In this document: in pieces, positions 1 to 12,640 of the stretch
How positions within the stretch are numbered: the stretch's first letter is position 1
How the letters are laid out: the number at the start of each line of letters is the position of its first letter
Notes under the pieces: generated by a model
Told to the model about the DNA's origin: nothing
The model's input: only the letters and a program-made list of their open reading frames with translations
Databases searched by the model: none
NCBI GenBank assembly: GCA_964017185.1
Contig: OZ024876.1
Location: forward strand, 14,943,726 to 15,007,725
Direction of reading: 5' to 3'
Length of the DNA: 64,000 nt
From: Rugalucina vietnamica
Taxonomy: Eukaryota > Mollusca > Bivalvia > Lucinida > Lucinidae
Made by a program: the position numbers and the translations under genes

Positions 1-164
1 CGGTACCAGCACCATTCCAATAACGTGTTGATGCTCTCGACATGGATGATAGCCTTGTTGAACCGCATTTTTTTAATATCACATTTGTGTAAAAATAGGT
101 ACCAACAAGGCACATTTTGGAAGTGTGACATTTGTGCATGTTAAATTTCCATAGCGGGGTGGAG

Positions 165-490
165 GCGGTGAAATTAATTCTTAAACCTCAAATGTCTTCA
201 AGATCGTTCCAAGGCGATACTTCTGTTGTGGTTTTAATTGTTTTGTGTTTTGGAGTCGAATTTTTGTGCTGTTTGAACCTTATGTACGTTTTCATATTTC
301 TAGTTCAGTTCTGGTTACTGAGTGGCCGCCCATTGTGGAATAGCTGATCACTCGGCTTACGATATGTTTTCATGGTATAAGTACCTAAGTGTCATTTTAG
401 TTTTTCCCACCCCTCGGTTTATGGAATGGGAATTGTTCTTTCTGATTGCGCCATTTCCTGATCATCGCCTATTTGTACTTTTTCTGACGG
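165..490 (+). repeat. Retroelement 3' UTR copy
   Basis: Diverged copy of 63080-63411: shares GATCGTTCCAAG..GATACTTCTG, CTCGGCTTACGATATGTT and TGATTGCGCC.TTTCCTGAT in the same order. No coding part remains. Confidence 0.7.
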
Positions 491-1349
491 TACGAATTTA
501 TATAACGTCTGTGAAGAACTGGTATGATTTTTTTCAGATGTGTAGAATTGACACAAATCGGTACTAAATCTTCTAACACATGAAAACACGTTCTTGAACC
601 ATAATTTTCACATTTCGCAAAGTTCTTATGTGAATTATTGGCACCAAATCCTCCCAGCCGGCGAAGAATTGGTATCGAATTTGTATGTAACGAATTTCAT
701 TCCATTTCACATGCATGTGAGATAGGCGCATGTAATCAAATTTCATGTACTATTCGTACGTATTCTTCACACTCACGAAAACCATCCATCTGAAGTGGTT
801 TTGCCTTTGATTCCAATTCTTCAATATATAGCAATATATATCACTCGTCCCGCATGTGAAAATTTGGTACAAATTTTTCACATATGAAAATAATGCCAGG
901 TTTTATGATTAAGTGCCGCCGATTTCACACGTGTGACATCTGCGATTCAACAACGCTTTGAAAACGTACATAAAAGGAGCAAAACATAAAACAAGTTGGA
1001 CAACTGGGACAATTTACCTCAGTCAGCTAAGGGACGTTACCAAGGCGTTGTGTAACCTGGAAAATTACCTGTGCAGATCAAATTTCGATTGTTTCCCATA
1101 GATTGCGATGTGCGCAATGTCCTTTTTTGACACCTGAGGGACAATTACCAATATAGACCTGTGTTTTACAGGTAACTTGTGGCTAAGACCTGGGATAGAT
1201 TTATGCAATTTGAGTTATATGAAATTGAAAGAAAAAGAGCCCATCAAAGTAATAGTAATAAGAAATGGATGTTTCAAGGGTTCTGACCAGATTAGACGTA
1301 TTCCGTCTGTGCAGTCAAAATGCATCATGAAAACATGTCGATGCAATGA

Positions 1350-1525
1350 ATGAGTGTAGGACAAAACACCCCACGGACGAAACACCCCACGTCCATTTTG
1401 TTATAGGTGGACAAAAGCCACCACATGTTTTTTTTGAAGGCTGACAAAACACCCCACGCCCAATAGTATAACGTGGACAAAACACCCCATGCAGATTTTA
1501 AATTAGGACAAAACCCCCCTCATGT
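1350..1525 (+). repeat. Minisatellite around GGACAAAACACCCCAC
   Basis: Six or so variants of GGACAAAACACCCCAC spaced 16-55 bp. Confidence 0.7.
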
Positions 1526-1985
1526 TTTTGCACTGTAGATAAGCAGATGGAAGCAGACAGAAGCATCCTAATGCAAACAACATGCTTTTTCTGGTAATAT
1601 CACTTCTTTTTCCTTCTTTCAATTCTATGTAGATGAACAGATATTTTCTATACGGTACTAACCCAGTGACGGTGGTTTCCAGCTAAGACACATGGCCGAT
1701 TCCATCGTGAAAAATTTTAAGCATGCTTAAAAAGTCTTTTGAGCCCATACGCGCGTGGAGTGCGCACCAACCTACAGCGACGTATATCAACGTACACCGA
1801 GGCGTACACTTCGCGTACAAAGCACGCATGTAACACTTTTCTAACGTGTCTCCGATGTGTTCCTGACGTATGTTGAATTTTACATTATTGTCAGCACACC
1901 CGGCGCGCGTTTGGCTTACATGTATGTGCTAATGTGTGTCAGCTATTTTCCTCATTTCCTGTGTGTTGAGACCTCGTTTACTGTC

Positions 1986-2304
1986 CTTCCATTGGAGCCT
2001 AAAAGAAATAGATGGGCTGCTTGTGCCTCCAAGCAAAGCTTCTTCGCTACTGACTGACCATCTGATTACTGGTTAACCGGACAGGTCTGGGCCTGCCCAG
2101 GAAAAGTGGTTCATGTCAGTCTATCCACACACAGCCTTGCTAGTATAGTTTGGTGGTTATATTCGAAGCGCTTATTGGATGTCATGACGTCCAAATTTTT
2201 TGTTAAAGTCCCATAAAAATCGAGGCAGCATCACGACAAGGCCATTAGCTTTTGACTGGGACGTTAAACATCAATTCAAACAAACAAACAAACATAAAAT
2301 AAAT
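1986..2304 (+). repeat. Interspersed repeat D (GACGTTAAAC...CAAACAAAC end)
   Basis: Ends TTGACTGGGACGTTAAACAT then CAAACAAACAAACAAAC, a 3' end common in mollusc SINE/LINE repeats. Diverged reverse copies: 2645-2870, 9737-9870 and 21473-21690 (share CAGCCCATCTATTTCT and GTTGCCTCCATTTTA). Confidence 0.65.
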
Positions 2305-2600
2305 AGGGAGTGTGGTGACGTAGTGGTAAAGCATGGGAATCCGAATGGAGAGGTCATGGGATCAATCATCGTGGCACTGACAGCACAGTGTTGTCCTTGA
2401 GCAAGGCATATTAACTCCCCGGAGAACGAGGAGCCATCATCAAATAATGTACCCATCGCCATGTAGCGTAATTGCAACCGAGTTTGACGGCCCCTTGCCG
2501 AGTTGCATCATGGTACCGCTCTGGCCAGTGTTGATCTGAGCCCCGCGCCGAGCATTTGTGAGACGAGTGTGAATATGTTGTTCGATCCCGGGATTCGACC
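2305..2600 (+). repeat. tRNA-derived SINE
   Basis: Degenerate A box GTGACGTAGTGGTAAAGCAT followed by the widespread SINE phrase TTGTCCTTGAGCAAGGCA. Confidence 0.6.
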
Positions 2601-3419
2601 ATATAGGTCTATTGTTTGAATGTGTTGCTTTACGTTCGAGTCAACATCTATGGTCATATTGGGATGTTGCTTCCTTTCAATGGGACTTCTACCCAACATT
2701 GGGATGTCGTGACATGCTTAAAATACGTGCTGAAGACATATAACCACACAACAACTAAAAGCTTCAGACCTAAGTGGTTATCGTGTGGTCGATCACTCAG
2801 TTATAAGCTCTGTCTGGCAGCCCATCTATTTCTCACGGCCCCAATGCTGGCGGGGATAGGCAAAGTCGCATCGGTTTGCCGGCCTTATCCGTTTAGTTTA
2901 GTTATGTTTGAGAGATCGCTGGTTTCATTTGCAGTCACGCTCACATTGAACAGGCTGTTCATCGAGGTAAATGCTTGTTGCCTGGCATTGTGGTAGAGTC
3001 ACTCTTTGAAAAACGAAGAAGAAGAATGATTTATTTACGTACAGAGAGGTCCCAGGCGAGATCTGCGTTATCTTGTCGTGAAGAGCCATTGAGCAAAATT
3101 TTAAGCTTCCTTGACTTCTGGTTTACATACAATCTATATAATCTAACCAGTCCAAACATTTTAAATATAATTAACACTTCGTGGCGTTTCCCTAGCGCTT
3201 TATGTCGTTATGTTCAGCAAGTATTTAATAGTGTTTACTCATGTAAATCGGACGACGAGCATATTCAAATCCAAACTGTACATAACTTCCCTGGTGAACT
3301 TTTCGATGACGCTGGATTTTTTGTTGGAAATTTGTTTCTGCACAAAATTCAAAACTTCGCGCTATGCGAAACTCAATGAGAGACTGCGCATGACGCAAAA
3401 TGATCACATGTTCAGATGA

Positions 3420-3565
3420 AGGAAATAATATATCTCGATCGAAATATATAATGATATTTAGATTGACATATTATATGTCAATTTAGATATATTATAATAG
3501 GGTATATTTCGTTCGAAATATATGGTAATTAGGTATATCTCGTTTTAGATATTAAATTTCGATTT
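3420..3565. repeat. AT-rich palindromic stretch
   Basis: Contains TTGACATATTATATGTCAA and ATATTTCGTTCGAAATAT, both perfect or near-perfect palindromes. Confidence 0.55.
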
Positions 3566-3684
3566 ACGGTTGTGCTCTACTGACAAAAGTGAAAACACTA
3601 CTCAGATATTCTAAAATGAATTTTCTGCTTCTATATTTTATTACATTGTAAAACATTTCAAAATACATAAGAATTCATTCTTTG

Positions 3685-3904
3685 CATCAGGAAAACATGT
3701 CCGTAAAATGTGTCCAGAACATAGATTGTGGGCACTCGTTTGAACCGCCTCACCGAGTCGGTTCTAGTGAGGCGGTTCTAACGTGTACCCACAATCAATG
3801 TTTGGAGCAAAAATATTAAGAATATCAAAATTTTTTCAATGAAATTTTCATTTTTTACAGCTGAAAAAATCTCTGTATATTGCATGGGCAAGTTTTCATA
3901 ATGG
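3685..3904. mobile_element. MITE B copy
   Basis: Starts CATCAGGAAAACATGTCCG, contains the family hairpin ATAGATTGTGGGCACTCG..GAGGCGGTTCTAAC and ends CATGGGCAAGTTTTCATAATG. Confidence 0.75.
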
Positions 3905-4301
3905 GGTTCAAATTTCAGAAAAGCAAATAAAGCCATGCAATAATGATTTTAACAAGTAAGGGGTCACATAAATGACCATGATAATCCATTACTGCATGGA
4001 ACCTAACTCATAAAAATGAATGCATGACTGTTTTGACATCAGTGGCGCTTACAACTAACCACTGCAAATTGACATGCTCGTATCTGTGAGACGTTGCTAG
4101 ATGTGGCTGATAGAAGCATTTTGATATTTAATAAAATATTCCTCCCAAGTTTCTAAAAAGGTCCAGCACAAAGCAGGGATGATCTTCCTCTGATAAAAGG
4201 AGATATGAAATTTCTAACTAATGTAGTATAGGTAATATATTATCTAAATATCTAAATTGTTGGATTTCTCAAGCAGCGGCCCATACAACAGTACCACTTA
4301 C

Positions 4302-4430
4302 TGGTTCTAATATTCTGTTATATTTTCCAAATCTCTCTATAACCCAAGCTTCTTGCTGGGGTACAAAATAGAACCCAATGTTGATGGGTAGCCCAGATTT
4401 GTGACGTCTTTGTTCAACTAGCAATAGCCT
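4302..4430 (-). CDS. Single exon of stomatin-like protein 2 (STOML2/SLP-2), partial
   Basis: Flanked by TATTTTCAG|AGGCTA and CCA|GTAAGT, phase 0 at both ends, 43 codons. FVPQQEAWVIERFGKYNRIL is nearly the N-terminal signature of STOML2, an inner mitochondrial membrane stomatin/prohibitin family scaffold; the preceding RRHKSGLP matches the end of its mitochondrial presequence region. The following exon (GLNILIP...) was searched by eye on the minus strand down to base 1 and not found, so the gene continues beyond the left edge or this exon is a stranded duplicate. A MITE A copy begins 35 bp upstream. Confidence 0.78.
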
Positions 4431-4464
4431 CTGAAAATACAGAAAATACAGAAAAAAGAGAAAT

Positions 4465-4699
4465 GAGCCAGCTCTTTGGAAAACCAACAATGTGGTTTCA
4501 GAACAGATCCGACACAAACAGGGCTGTACAAGCACAGAAAAGAGCTAGAAGCTTGAAATTCCCGATTTAAGAAGAAGAGGAATTGTACTATCCGTCTAGA
4601 GAAAGCAAAGGCTCTGATCAGCTTCGCGGTAACCACTAAGCTGATCTGCATCTTTGTTTTCGCATATACAGATTGTTGGTTTTCTCACGAGGCTGCTCA
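4465..4699. mobile_element. MITE A, full copy
   Basis: About 235 bp, ends GAGCC...GGCTC, with the family's inner AAAGGC-type hairpin partly decayed. Flanked by AAAT on both sides (4-bp duplication). Confidence 0.75.
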
Positions 4700-4792
4700 A
4701 ATATTGATCCTGTAAATACTCACCCCATGGCATATGCCATATGAATGCCTTTTTGCAAGTGCATGTCTTTATAACTTCTTCCTTACCTTTCT

Positions 4793-4876
4793 ACATACCT
4801 ATGTCTACCTACCTACCTAGGTCTACCTACTTATACTTGTGGAGTCTCCCTACATACCTACCTACCTACCTACCTG
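4793..4876 (+). repeat. (CTAC)n microsatellite
   Basis: Interrupted CTACCTACCTAC tracts. Confidence 0.8.
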
Positions 4877-5094
4877 TAACCAAACCCCCAATAAAAATCA
4901 ATAATTCAAGGGGGTTTGGTACCTGTATTTTCAATATTGATTTCAGGAAGCTGGGAACCAGTAGATAATGCAAAAACAGTAAATCAGGGAGCTGAGAACT
5001 CTCTCCTTTTAATATGAGACTTGTAGACCGTTTTGGTACATAGTCTGGTATTCTACCAATGAACAGCTGGATGCATTCAAAAGTAACGATTAAG

Positions 5095-6018
5095 GATGTT
5101 CGCTGCCAATGAAAAAGTATTCAAACTTTTTTTCTAACCACACTTTTTTGATTCCAAAATACAATACAAGACATTTGAAAACAAAATAAGTATAGGGTAG
5201 CGTGCATTATTTCAAGCTACAGGCCTGTGAATGAGACCTCTAAACACCATGTTTAAGATTTAGTAAAATTAATTTAATTTTTAATTTTTTTAAACATACC
5301 CGTCTTGAACAAAAATACACCCAGAAAGCTTTCAAAAGTCATAATTTTTACGTAATGCAGACTATTTTGGACCAAAAGCATAGAAAACTTTGCAACTTGA
5401 AGTGGATGACAAAATTTTACAAGTCGTTTTCCAACCCTAACCCCATACTTGAAAAGTCGGAAAAAGTCAATATTTAGAAATGTGCCAAACCCATATTTGT
5501 AGATTCAAACTTTTTCTTGTATTTTCACACAATATAGAACTTGGTAATATTGTTCGAATAAAATAAAGTGTGCATATAAGAGAGAACCAACCACTTGAAA
5601 ATTGCCTTTTTAAGCCTTTTTTCGGCTGTTTTATTTCTTAAAGCCCATTTCATAAAACCACCCAAAATTTTAAAACTAGCATACCAAATTCAGAAAGACT
5701 GACTTAGAAGACAATGTACACATATACTGCTGCTAAAATAAACATAGAACTAGTGCAATTTATTTGAAAATGTATAATATGCAAGTTTAATCTATACCCC
5801 CTAAATTTTACTGACAACTAAAATTTTCTGAAAAAGTGCAGAAAATGGGGTGAAAAAATGAAGTTCCTTAGACTGACAATTTTCATGGCTCATTCAATGC
5901 ATATCATCAATATGTGTCCAAATATAAAACATTAGGAAAATATCTGCAACCGTTTACGAGATATTCAACAAAATAAAAACTGGAAGTTCCGTAATGTCAA
6001 ATGTTGGCAGCGAACATC
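5095..6018. mobile_element. 924-bp TIR element, 4-bp TSD
   Basis: Perfect 15-bp inverted ends GATGTTCGCTGCCAA, flanked by TAAG at 5091-5094 and 6019-6022. No ORF of note inside; non-autonomous DNA transposon. Confidence 0.82.
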
Positions 6019-6640
6019 TAAGTTAAGTGTATCAACAAGTTTATAGCGTAAGGTTTACGGTGTGTGTTTATAGGTAAGGCAGCCTGTCTTTATGTCTTAT
6101 TCTAACACAACATTATTGTTTTTGCCACTGAACCTAATGGAAACATCACCGTATTAATTTACAAAAATTCACTGTAAACAAAATTACGTGCGTAGACGTA
6201 GGGTGGCATTTTTTTTTTTTTTTTTTTTGACGTTGTACATAAACATTCATGTCCGCAAACAATGAGTCCACTGGAAAATGTTTTAAAATGTAAGCATTTA
6301 TTCAGGTATTCTTGTTAGAATCGAAATAATTTTACTTTACGGTGTATCATCTTTGATTAAGGTGTGATGTTGTCGGGCAGATGCAATATCTAATTCACTT
6401 CAGCTGCGCCGTCGTGAATTAATACATCACAATCTGCCCTCCAACATCCCGCATTAATCACAATAATTCACTGTAAAGAAAAAATATCATACATAAGATG
6501 AGTCTGAAGAGGAATCAGGGAGATATTTGTTCCATTTCAGGGAGATTTTTGACAAATGTATAGAATATATAGGAAAACTCCTGCTTCATTTCAGGGAGAT
6601 TTTCATTTTTTGTTAAAAAGTGGTACATTTTAGAAAGGTA

Positions 6641-7003
6641 CAAGTAGGCAAAGATCAGGAAAAGGCGCAATCAGAAAAAGATTCCCACTCCAAAAACCAG
6701 GGTGGGAAAAAAACAAATCAACAACCAGGCACCTATACCATGAAAACATTTCGTAAGCTGAATGAGCAGCTATTTTCCCAATAGGTGGCCACTCAGTTAC
6801 CTTAACTAAAAATATGAAAACATATTATTATTACATAAGGCGCCAACAGCACAAAAATATTTTAAACACCAAGACACAAAACAAAAAGAACCACCACAGA
6901 AGTATCGACTTGGAACGATCAGTAACATAAAGTTACTGGCGGGTTTAAATCGATTTTACATGGCCATAACCTCACCCTCAGCTACCGCAGTGGTTCATAA
7001 CAT
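6641..7003 (-). repeat. Retroelement 3' UTR copy (minus)
   Basis: Reverse complement of 63056-63411 from GTACAAGTAGGCAAAGATCAG to CAGTGGTTCATAACAT; closest of the two copies to the one at 63 kb. Confidence 0.75.
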
Positions 7004-7684
7004 TTAGTTAGAAGAATTTTTACCAATTTTAGGGCTCATTTCCTGGAGTCTCCCTGATGATGAGGGAGGTATCACATGTATGAAATATTTCTTCATTATA
7101 GACAGCATTTAGTGAAGGTCAGATGCCAGTGCAATTTGGTAGCATAACCAGTCTATGAATTTCGGAAAAGGGCATTCTTGAACAATGCTGAGCATTCATT
7201 TTTAGTGGGACCCCTTTGCAAAATTATAAACAGATTTATTTGATTTTTTCCTATGCTATTAAAGCAATTATACTGCGTAGACATGGTCCCCCTAGACAAT
7301 TAATTTTTAGGTTGCATGGATCATTTTCGTGTCTTAATTCCAACCTTTTCATGTTACATGTAGAGGGAAACTCAGTCAGTTTCGGCAATTTTATATGTGA
7401 TGGGTGCAGAAAAGTTTTGTATTCCATTAAGAACTTTCAACCTTTCTGTAAGCTATCTGTTTGATCCGACTTCGCAATGACTGTATGAAGAATGTATCTT
7501 TAAATCAAAAATAAAGGTGTGCAAAGGTGTGAAAAGTATGCCAATCATTTGGGCGCAATATATAGTTACGTGTCAAATTAATGTCCACAATTTATTTAAT
7601 GACAAATTAATAGTTTAATGCATGCGTAAACTTGTTAGAAAATCTTATACTCCTGTCGTGCCGATAACCAATACCTGTAGCATT

Positions 7685-7781
7685 GGCTATCCGCACGACG
7701 GTCATGCCGATAACGCCGCTTATCGGCATGACCGTCGTGTGGATAACGCCGCTTATCGGCACGACCGTCGTGCGGATAGCC
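7685..7781. repeat. Tandem hairpins
   Basis: ATCCGCACGACGGTCATGCC..TTATCGG.ACGACCGTCGTG, three alternating ~25-bp complementary segments joined by CGCCGC or AACGCCGC; any two neighbours can pair. Confidence 0.8.
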
Positions 7782-7889
7782 TCAGCCAAATAAATCAAGC
7801 AATAAACAAGATATTTTCATTTAGTTCTATACATGCGTTTCGCGGCTGCAAATATTAACAGAAAATGTGAGATTATTTTTACAGTTTTA

Positions 7890-8098
7890 GCGAACTCAAG
7901 AAAAGCTTAAAGAGTGTGCGAAATCAGCTAACAGTTGATTTAGTTGCGAGATCTCACTCCGCTATATCTTTGTTTAGTTACACAGCAACAGTTGGGTGGT
8001 TAATTGAACTGATTTTCAGCAAACTCAAGAAAAGCTTAAAGAGTGTGCGAAATCAGCTAACAGTTGATTTAGTTGGGAGATCTCACTCCGCTATATTT
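7890..8098 (+). repeat. Tandem duplication, 129-bp period
   Basis: CGAACTCAAGAAAAGCTTAA to TCACTCCGCTATAT occurs at 7890-7968 and 8019-8097 with only a few changes. Confidence 0.85.
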
Positions 8099-8446
8099 AC
8101 ACATAATTATGTTCCATATCTCTCAGTTGGTTGTCAAATGGGGAAACGTAGTGTCAATAATTGGAACCTTTTCAAGATAAATCAAGAAGAATACACTTCA
8201 CCGACACGTTACTAACGTGTTTATTGTGCATAAAAAAATCCAACCTATTTTTGTCCGTTATTAGCAGTTTTATTCTCGTTTAAAAACTTCTGGCTGTCAT
8301 CCTTTCAGTGCACTAAATCGTCCGTATATGTTCGTAGGTTTACGCCGACAATTGACTTCCGACCATTTCCTTATATGGACAGTTAATTGTTCAATTAATA
8401 TTTAATTGATCAATTAGTATAATGCGGCACGTGTGCAACGTAACGA

Positions 8447-8498
8447 TGACGTCAAACGCTGCGCGCCGAAATCAAAATGGCTGACCTGATTGACGTCA
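8447..8498 (+). promoter_or_regulatory. Paired CRE palindromes (possible promoter)
   Basis: TGACGTCA occurs at 8447-8454 and again at 8491-8498, with a CACGTG E-box at about 8429 and AAAATGGC (YY1-like) between. A third half-site GACGTCA is near 8570. Such clusters mark CpG-type promoters; here it would drive the exon at 8596 or a minus-strand gene such as the STOML2 locus. Confidence 0.4.
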
Positions 8499-8595
8499 TT
8501 TGTAGAAATATGTTCATATCATTGGACAAGGCCAAATCTTGACCTTTCAACTGGAATAAATTAATGTTCGACGTCAGTTCCCGTAACATCGGAAT

Positions 8596-8724
8596 ATGTG
8601 TTCGGCTCGTTCCGGAAACGGCCCCACACGAGTGAAAACAATTGACAAACAGCTGAAAAATGAATCTGTTAAAAAAGGAGATGCAGAATTTTGTGGAGAA
8701 AACTTGATTGTTAGAAAGTTAAAT
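8596..8724 (+). CDS. Possible first coding exon, 43 codons, unrecognised
   Basis: ATG TGT TCG ... ends at a strong donor AAT|GTGAGT in phase 0. The product starts MCSARSGNGPTRVK and is Lys-rich; I do not recognise it and no second exon was identified. Support comes from the position 100-150 bp below two perfect CRE palindromes and from non-repeat composition. It could also be a chance ORF. Confidence 0.3.
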
Positions 8725-9155
8725 GTGAGTTTCATCCAATGGCCAAGTGTCGGTTAGTGGTAAATTTTGTAAGACGGAAATGTCATGTTAACTCTTTCAT
8801 TACAAAAGAGTAGATTTTTCAATATTGCTGATGTGTCACTTCAAAACTTTATGTGACTATTGAAGAAAACATACCAATCTACAATATTGACTGTTTAAAA
8901 TCACTCCAGTGTGACTAGATCGCTGAGTACTCCATTGTCACCATTTTTTACACAATATTTTCATATTTCAGTCAGCCATTGTTCTCAGTTAACACATGTG
9001 CAAACTGACCTTCTGTGTAAGTTCAGTGAAGTACAGTGTATGCCCATTGATGATTCCAAAAAAAAAAAAAAGAAATCGATAATCCAATAGCAACATATGA
9101 CAGACACATTAAGCAGTACCCTTTTATTTTGCTTGCTTTGGCTTATTGAAACTTA

Positions 9156-9508
9156 AATACCGTATTCGTACTAATTAGCGCACAGTTCGCTTAACTTTTC
9201 AAAATTACTAAAAGTTGACGTAAGAAACACTAAGAACGAAAACAACACATCAAAATGCTGAAATAACCATGTCATATCTTTCAATGGTAAATTTTGGTGA
9301 TGTCAATAAGTGTTCAAATTGTTGCAAAGTAGTTTATGATCATTTACTGTTCAGTTTTAATGCGTCATATGCGTTAACATTGTGTAGAGTTGGTGTAAAA
9401 TAACAATTTACTACTGGCGCAGTGTGTGCTTTTGCAGGTGTTTTTCCGAAAACAACCAGGGTGTGTGCCTATTGGAGCATGTGCGCTAATTAGAACCAAT
9501 ATGGTATT
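9156..9508. mobile_element. 353-bp MITE
   Basis: Ends AATACCGTATTCGTACTAAT and, reversed, AATACCATATTGGTTCTAAT, both continuing TAGCGCAC. Confidence 0.7.
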
Positions 9509-9736
9509 TCTGAAGTTATTTTTCAATGGACAAGACATATGCTGATTCCTTTTTGAATGGCCTATATGCTAGGGCCTTAAAGTTTCATGGAATAAGAATG
9601 CCTTGTGAAAAGATTGTTGACATGTATATTTTTTGTCAGTAAATATAACTCTTTGCTGAATTATGCCCCTTTGATTATTATAATCTTGTGTGCAAGATAT
9701 CTAGAAACATAAAAAAGAAGAAAAAAAAAAGATTGT

Positions 9737-9870
9737 TTGTTTCTTTGAATTGATGCTGAACGTCCCAGTCAACAGTTTTGGACATGTCGAGATGTTGCCT
9801 CCATTTTAATCAACTTTTACCCGAAAAAAAGGTAATGACATCCAAAAAATGATTCAAATATAATGACCCT
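9737..9870 (-). repeat. Interspersed repeat D, truncated minus copy
   Basis: TTGATGCTGAACGTCCCAGT then GATGTTGCCTCCATTTTAAT. Confidence 0.55.
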
Positions 9871-9874
9871 AAAG

Positions 9875-11335
9875 CAATAACAATGCTTACATGTATAGCA
9901 GTATTTGTGTATTGAGAATATGTTGGTCAGGATGGTAGATATATAGGGGTGCTTGCACCTCCGCCATTAGCAACTGCGATATGGTCATAGAGCTGCAGAC
10001 CAGCATATCCTATAATGGCTTTTTGATGAAACCTGTAAATAAGGCTTTTTCAGGGGTGCGTTTCTTTACCAGAATGGACCGGAATGAGCACTTTTAAGGG
10101 AATGGACAACTGGAATTGACATTATGCTATGGATTTGGGTGCTTTAAATATATGTTATTTGCAGAAAAAACATACTTCTGTAGTCATATAGATAGTTTGC
10201 CCAAGATATTATCCAACCAAGTATAGCAAAATTGACTTCCCAGGGTGGTAAAGTTAGCTCATTGGCGGGGACTGTGTTGTGGCTACTGTTCAGAGGTTTA
10301 TTTGATTAAAATATAGAGAGATCACCAGTGTTTGTTATACAGCAAGACAGAGGTGAACAGAAATAGAAATTAGTAAAATGTGCTGGTACTGTAGCAGTGA
10401 CCTAGCACCTGACATAGGCTACCACATCGAACAAACTGTATACATTTAAACCACACGATTTTCGAACTAATGACTGTCTTTCCCCGAAAACCAAATAAAA
10501 AGTATTCCAGGACACATATAAATGTCCATTCCGGTAGTCCATTCCCGTAATCAGGCCCCTTCTGGTACTGGAAGGCAACACTTGTTCAGGAAGACTGGGA
10601 ACTGACACCCCAAACACCAACATTTTACTGCAACAGCCATTACCTAATGTTTATTTGAAGGCTAACACCCTTGCTAGAGGCAAACAGTGTTTATCTGGGT
10701 ACAGTGGCTGATTAAGAGGGGGTTTGCTAGAAAGAACCCTCCTCTGGGACCAAATTATTTCATTTTCATGGGTCAATTGAGGGCAAAGCAGATAAAAAGG
10801 AGACCCCCTCCCCCATTGGAGACTTTGAACCCCCCTCCAGAAATCTTTATCCTTCTTTATTTTTCTTCAGATACTGAGTTGATCAATTTCTGACATAAAT
10901 CACCTTCATCCGCCCTAAGGTGGGATTGCACCGTTAGGTAAATTAAAATGTATGTTCTGTTCAAATACCAAAGCAGAGTCGTTGGGGCGACTTGACTTGC
11001 CCAAGATATAAATTAAGCAAAATATACTCTGCAAGTAAACAAGTCAGTTTATCTGTGTATACAACACACAATAAAAATGTATTGATTGGAGTGCCGTGTT
11101 ATTTATTGTTACATGTATGTTGTGGTGAACACTTATTGTATACCAAATAAAATATTCTATTCTATTCTATGCTACCAGTTTTTGTGGTGCAAAATTTTGG
11201 TGATGTACTGTATACCAAAATGTCACATGACATCATGCACATGGATTTGCTGATTTCTGTTGGATGAACAAGTAAACAACTGGAAATTTTACTAATTTTC
11301 ACTGTTTTTGGTGGAATACTGTGTAATTTGATAGT
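9875..11335. other. No gene seen
   Basis: GGGAATGGAC/GTCCATTCC motifs near 10080-10130 and 10520-10550 hint at a decayed inverted-repeat element; ATTCTATTCTATTCT microsatellite at 11150. Confidence 0.5.
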
Positions 11336-11336
11336 A

Positions 11337-11523
11337 CAGGTCAACCTCATTATAACGCTATCTTTGGGGTCCATGAAAACAGACCGTGTTATAAGTGAAC
11401 CGTGTTATAATGAGGTTATTTACAATAGACATATAGCAAAATAAATAATTTGGGAGCCATGACATGGCCGCGTTATATTGAAAACCGCACTATAGTGAGG
11501 CGTGTTATAATGAGGTTGAACTG
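11337..11523. mobile_element. 187-bp MITE, pogo/Tigger-like ends
   Basis: CAGGTCAACCTCATTATAAC at the left and its near-complement TTATAATGAGGTTGAACTG at the right, flanked by TA; several internal GTGTTATAATGAGG copies. Confidence 0.7.
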
Positions 11524-11526
11524 TAC

Positions 11527-12596
11527 CATGAATTGGAATAATATGAATATACAGTGACATCATGTGATCATGCTGTTTTGACATCCAAATGGTGAGATTT
11601 TGTAATTGACTTTTACTCGAAGGAAGATCACCGGAGATGAATGTAGGTCACGTGATTGCCAATTCGCGGACGATACGAGATATGGGTGAGAGTTCATTTG
11701 ATTCCGCCACTTGCATACGAACAGATAAGCTAAAATCTTGTTGAATTTTATCACATGGAGTCGGATTATTTTTAGCGTAAAGGCTTATTATTTTTAAAAG
11801 AAATAAAAGGAAAAGTGTTTATTATATAGATGAATTGCTTTTAAAGGTATATTCAATGCATTATCTAGTGTAATTTTTGGTCAGTGATGAAGGGCTTCTT
11901 CGCGGTCCATAGGACTGTTTTTTCCAAAATGGCGGAAAGGTCGGATTTCATGCCCCAATTGTGCACCGAACTTCGGCTAAACGAAGCGTCTTAAGTTTTT
12001 GATTATTTCAAATATTTGAAGCTTGTATGTTGTAGAAGTTTGGAAACTATTTGATTTATTGGCATACCGCGCAAGTTGCCTGTAATAATGATATAAAAAT
12101 AGGCAAAATGGCGGAAATTCGCCTTTTTTTTGTTATTTTTGCATAGCCAAATTGTGTCGGGTAAAGCATTCGAAACATGACACATGCGCTTAATTTCACA
12201 CTTTTATCATAAAGTACAGATATTTTTCCACATAAGTAAGTATGTTTCATACGAGAAAGTCGAAAATTACATGCTGTCCCAGTGCCACAAATATCGTGAT
12301 TTTAGGGGATTTTCAGTACTTGTATACTTCATGATATGGTAATGATAAGAGATACATCTTTATTCAATTTTCACACCTTTTCTGATTAACAGCTCATTTG
12401 GTGTCAAAATGGGTACTTGTCATTGACTAATTATCAACGTTTGCCACTGCAGTTAAGTGACAATAAACGAGAGATTAAAGCAATCAACAACTGTGGAAGT
12501 CTTGATCATAAATTTTGCCAAATTCATTTCTGCAGAACAGAAACAAAAAGTCTTGTAACTTCCTAAGTTTTTGTCCGATTTTGACAAACTTTTTAC

Positions 12597-12640
<44 letters not shown>

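Noticed and set aside
2616-3379. Overlapping ORFs of 126 and 134 codons
   Set aside because: They cover repeat D and unrelated intergenic DNA and resemble no family.
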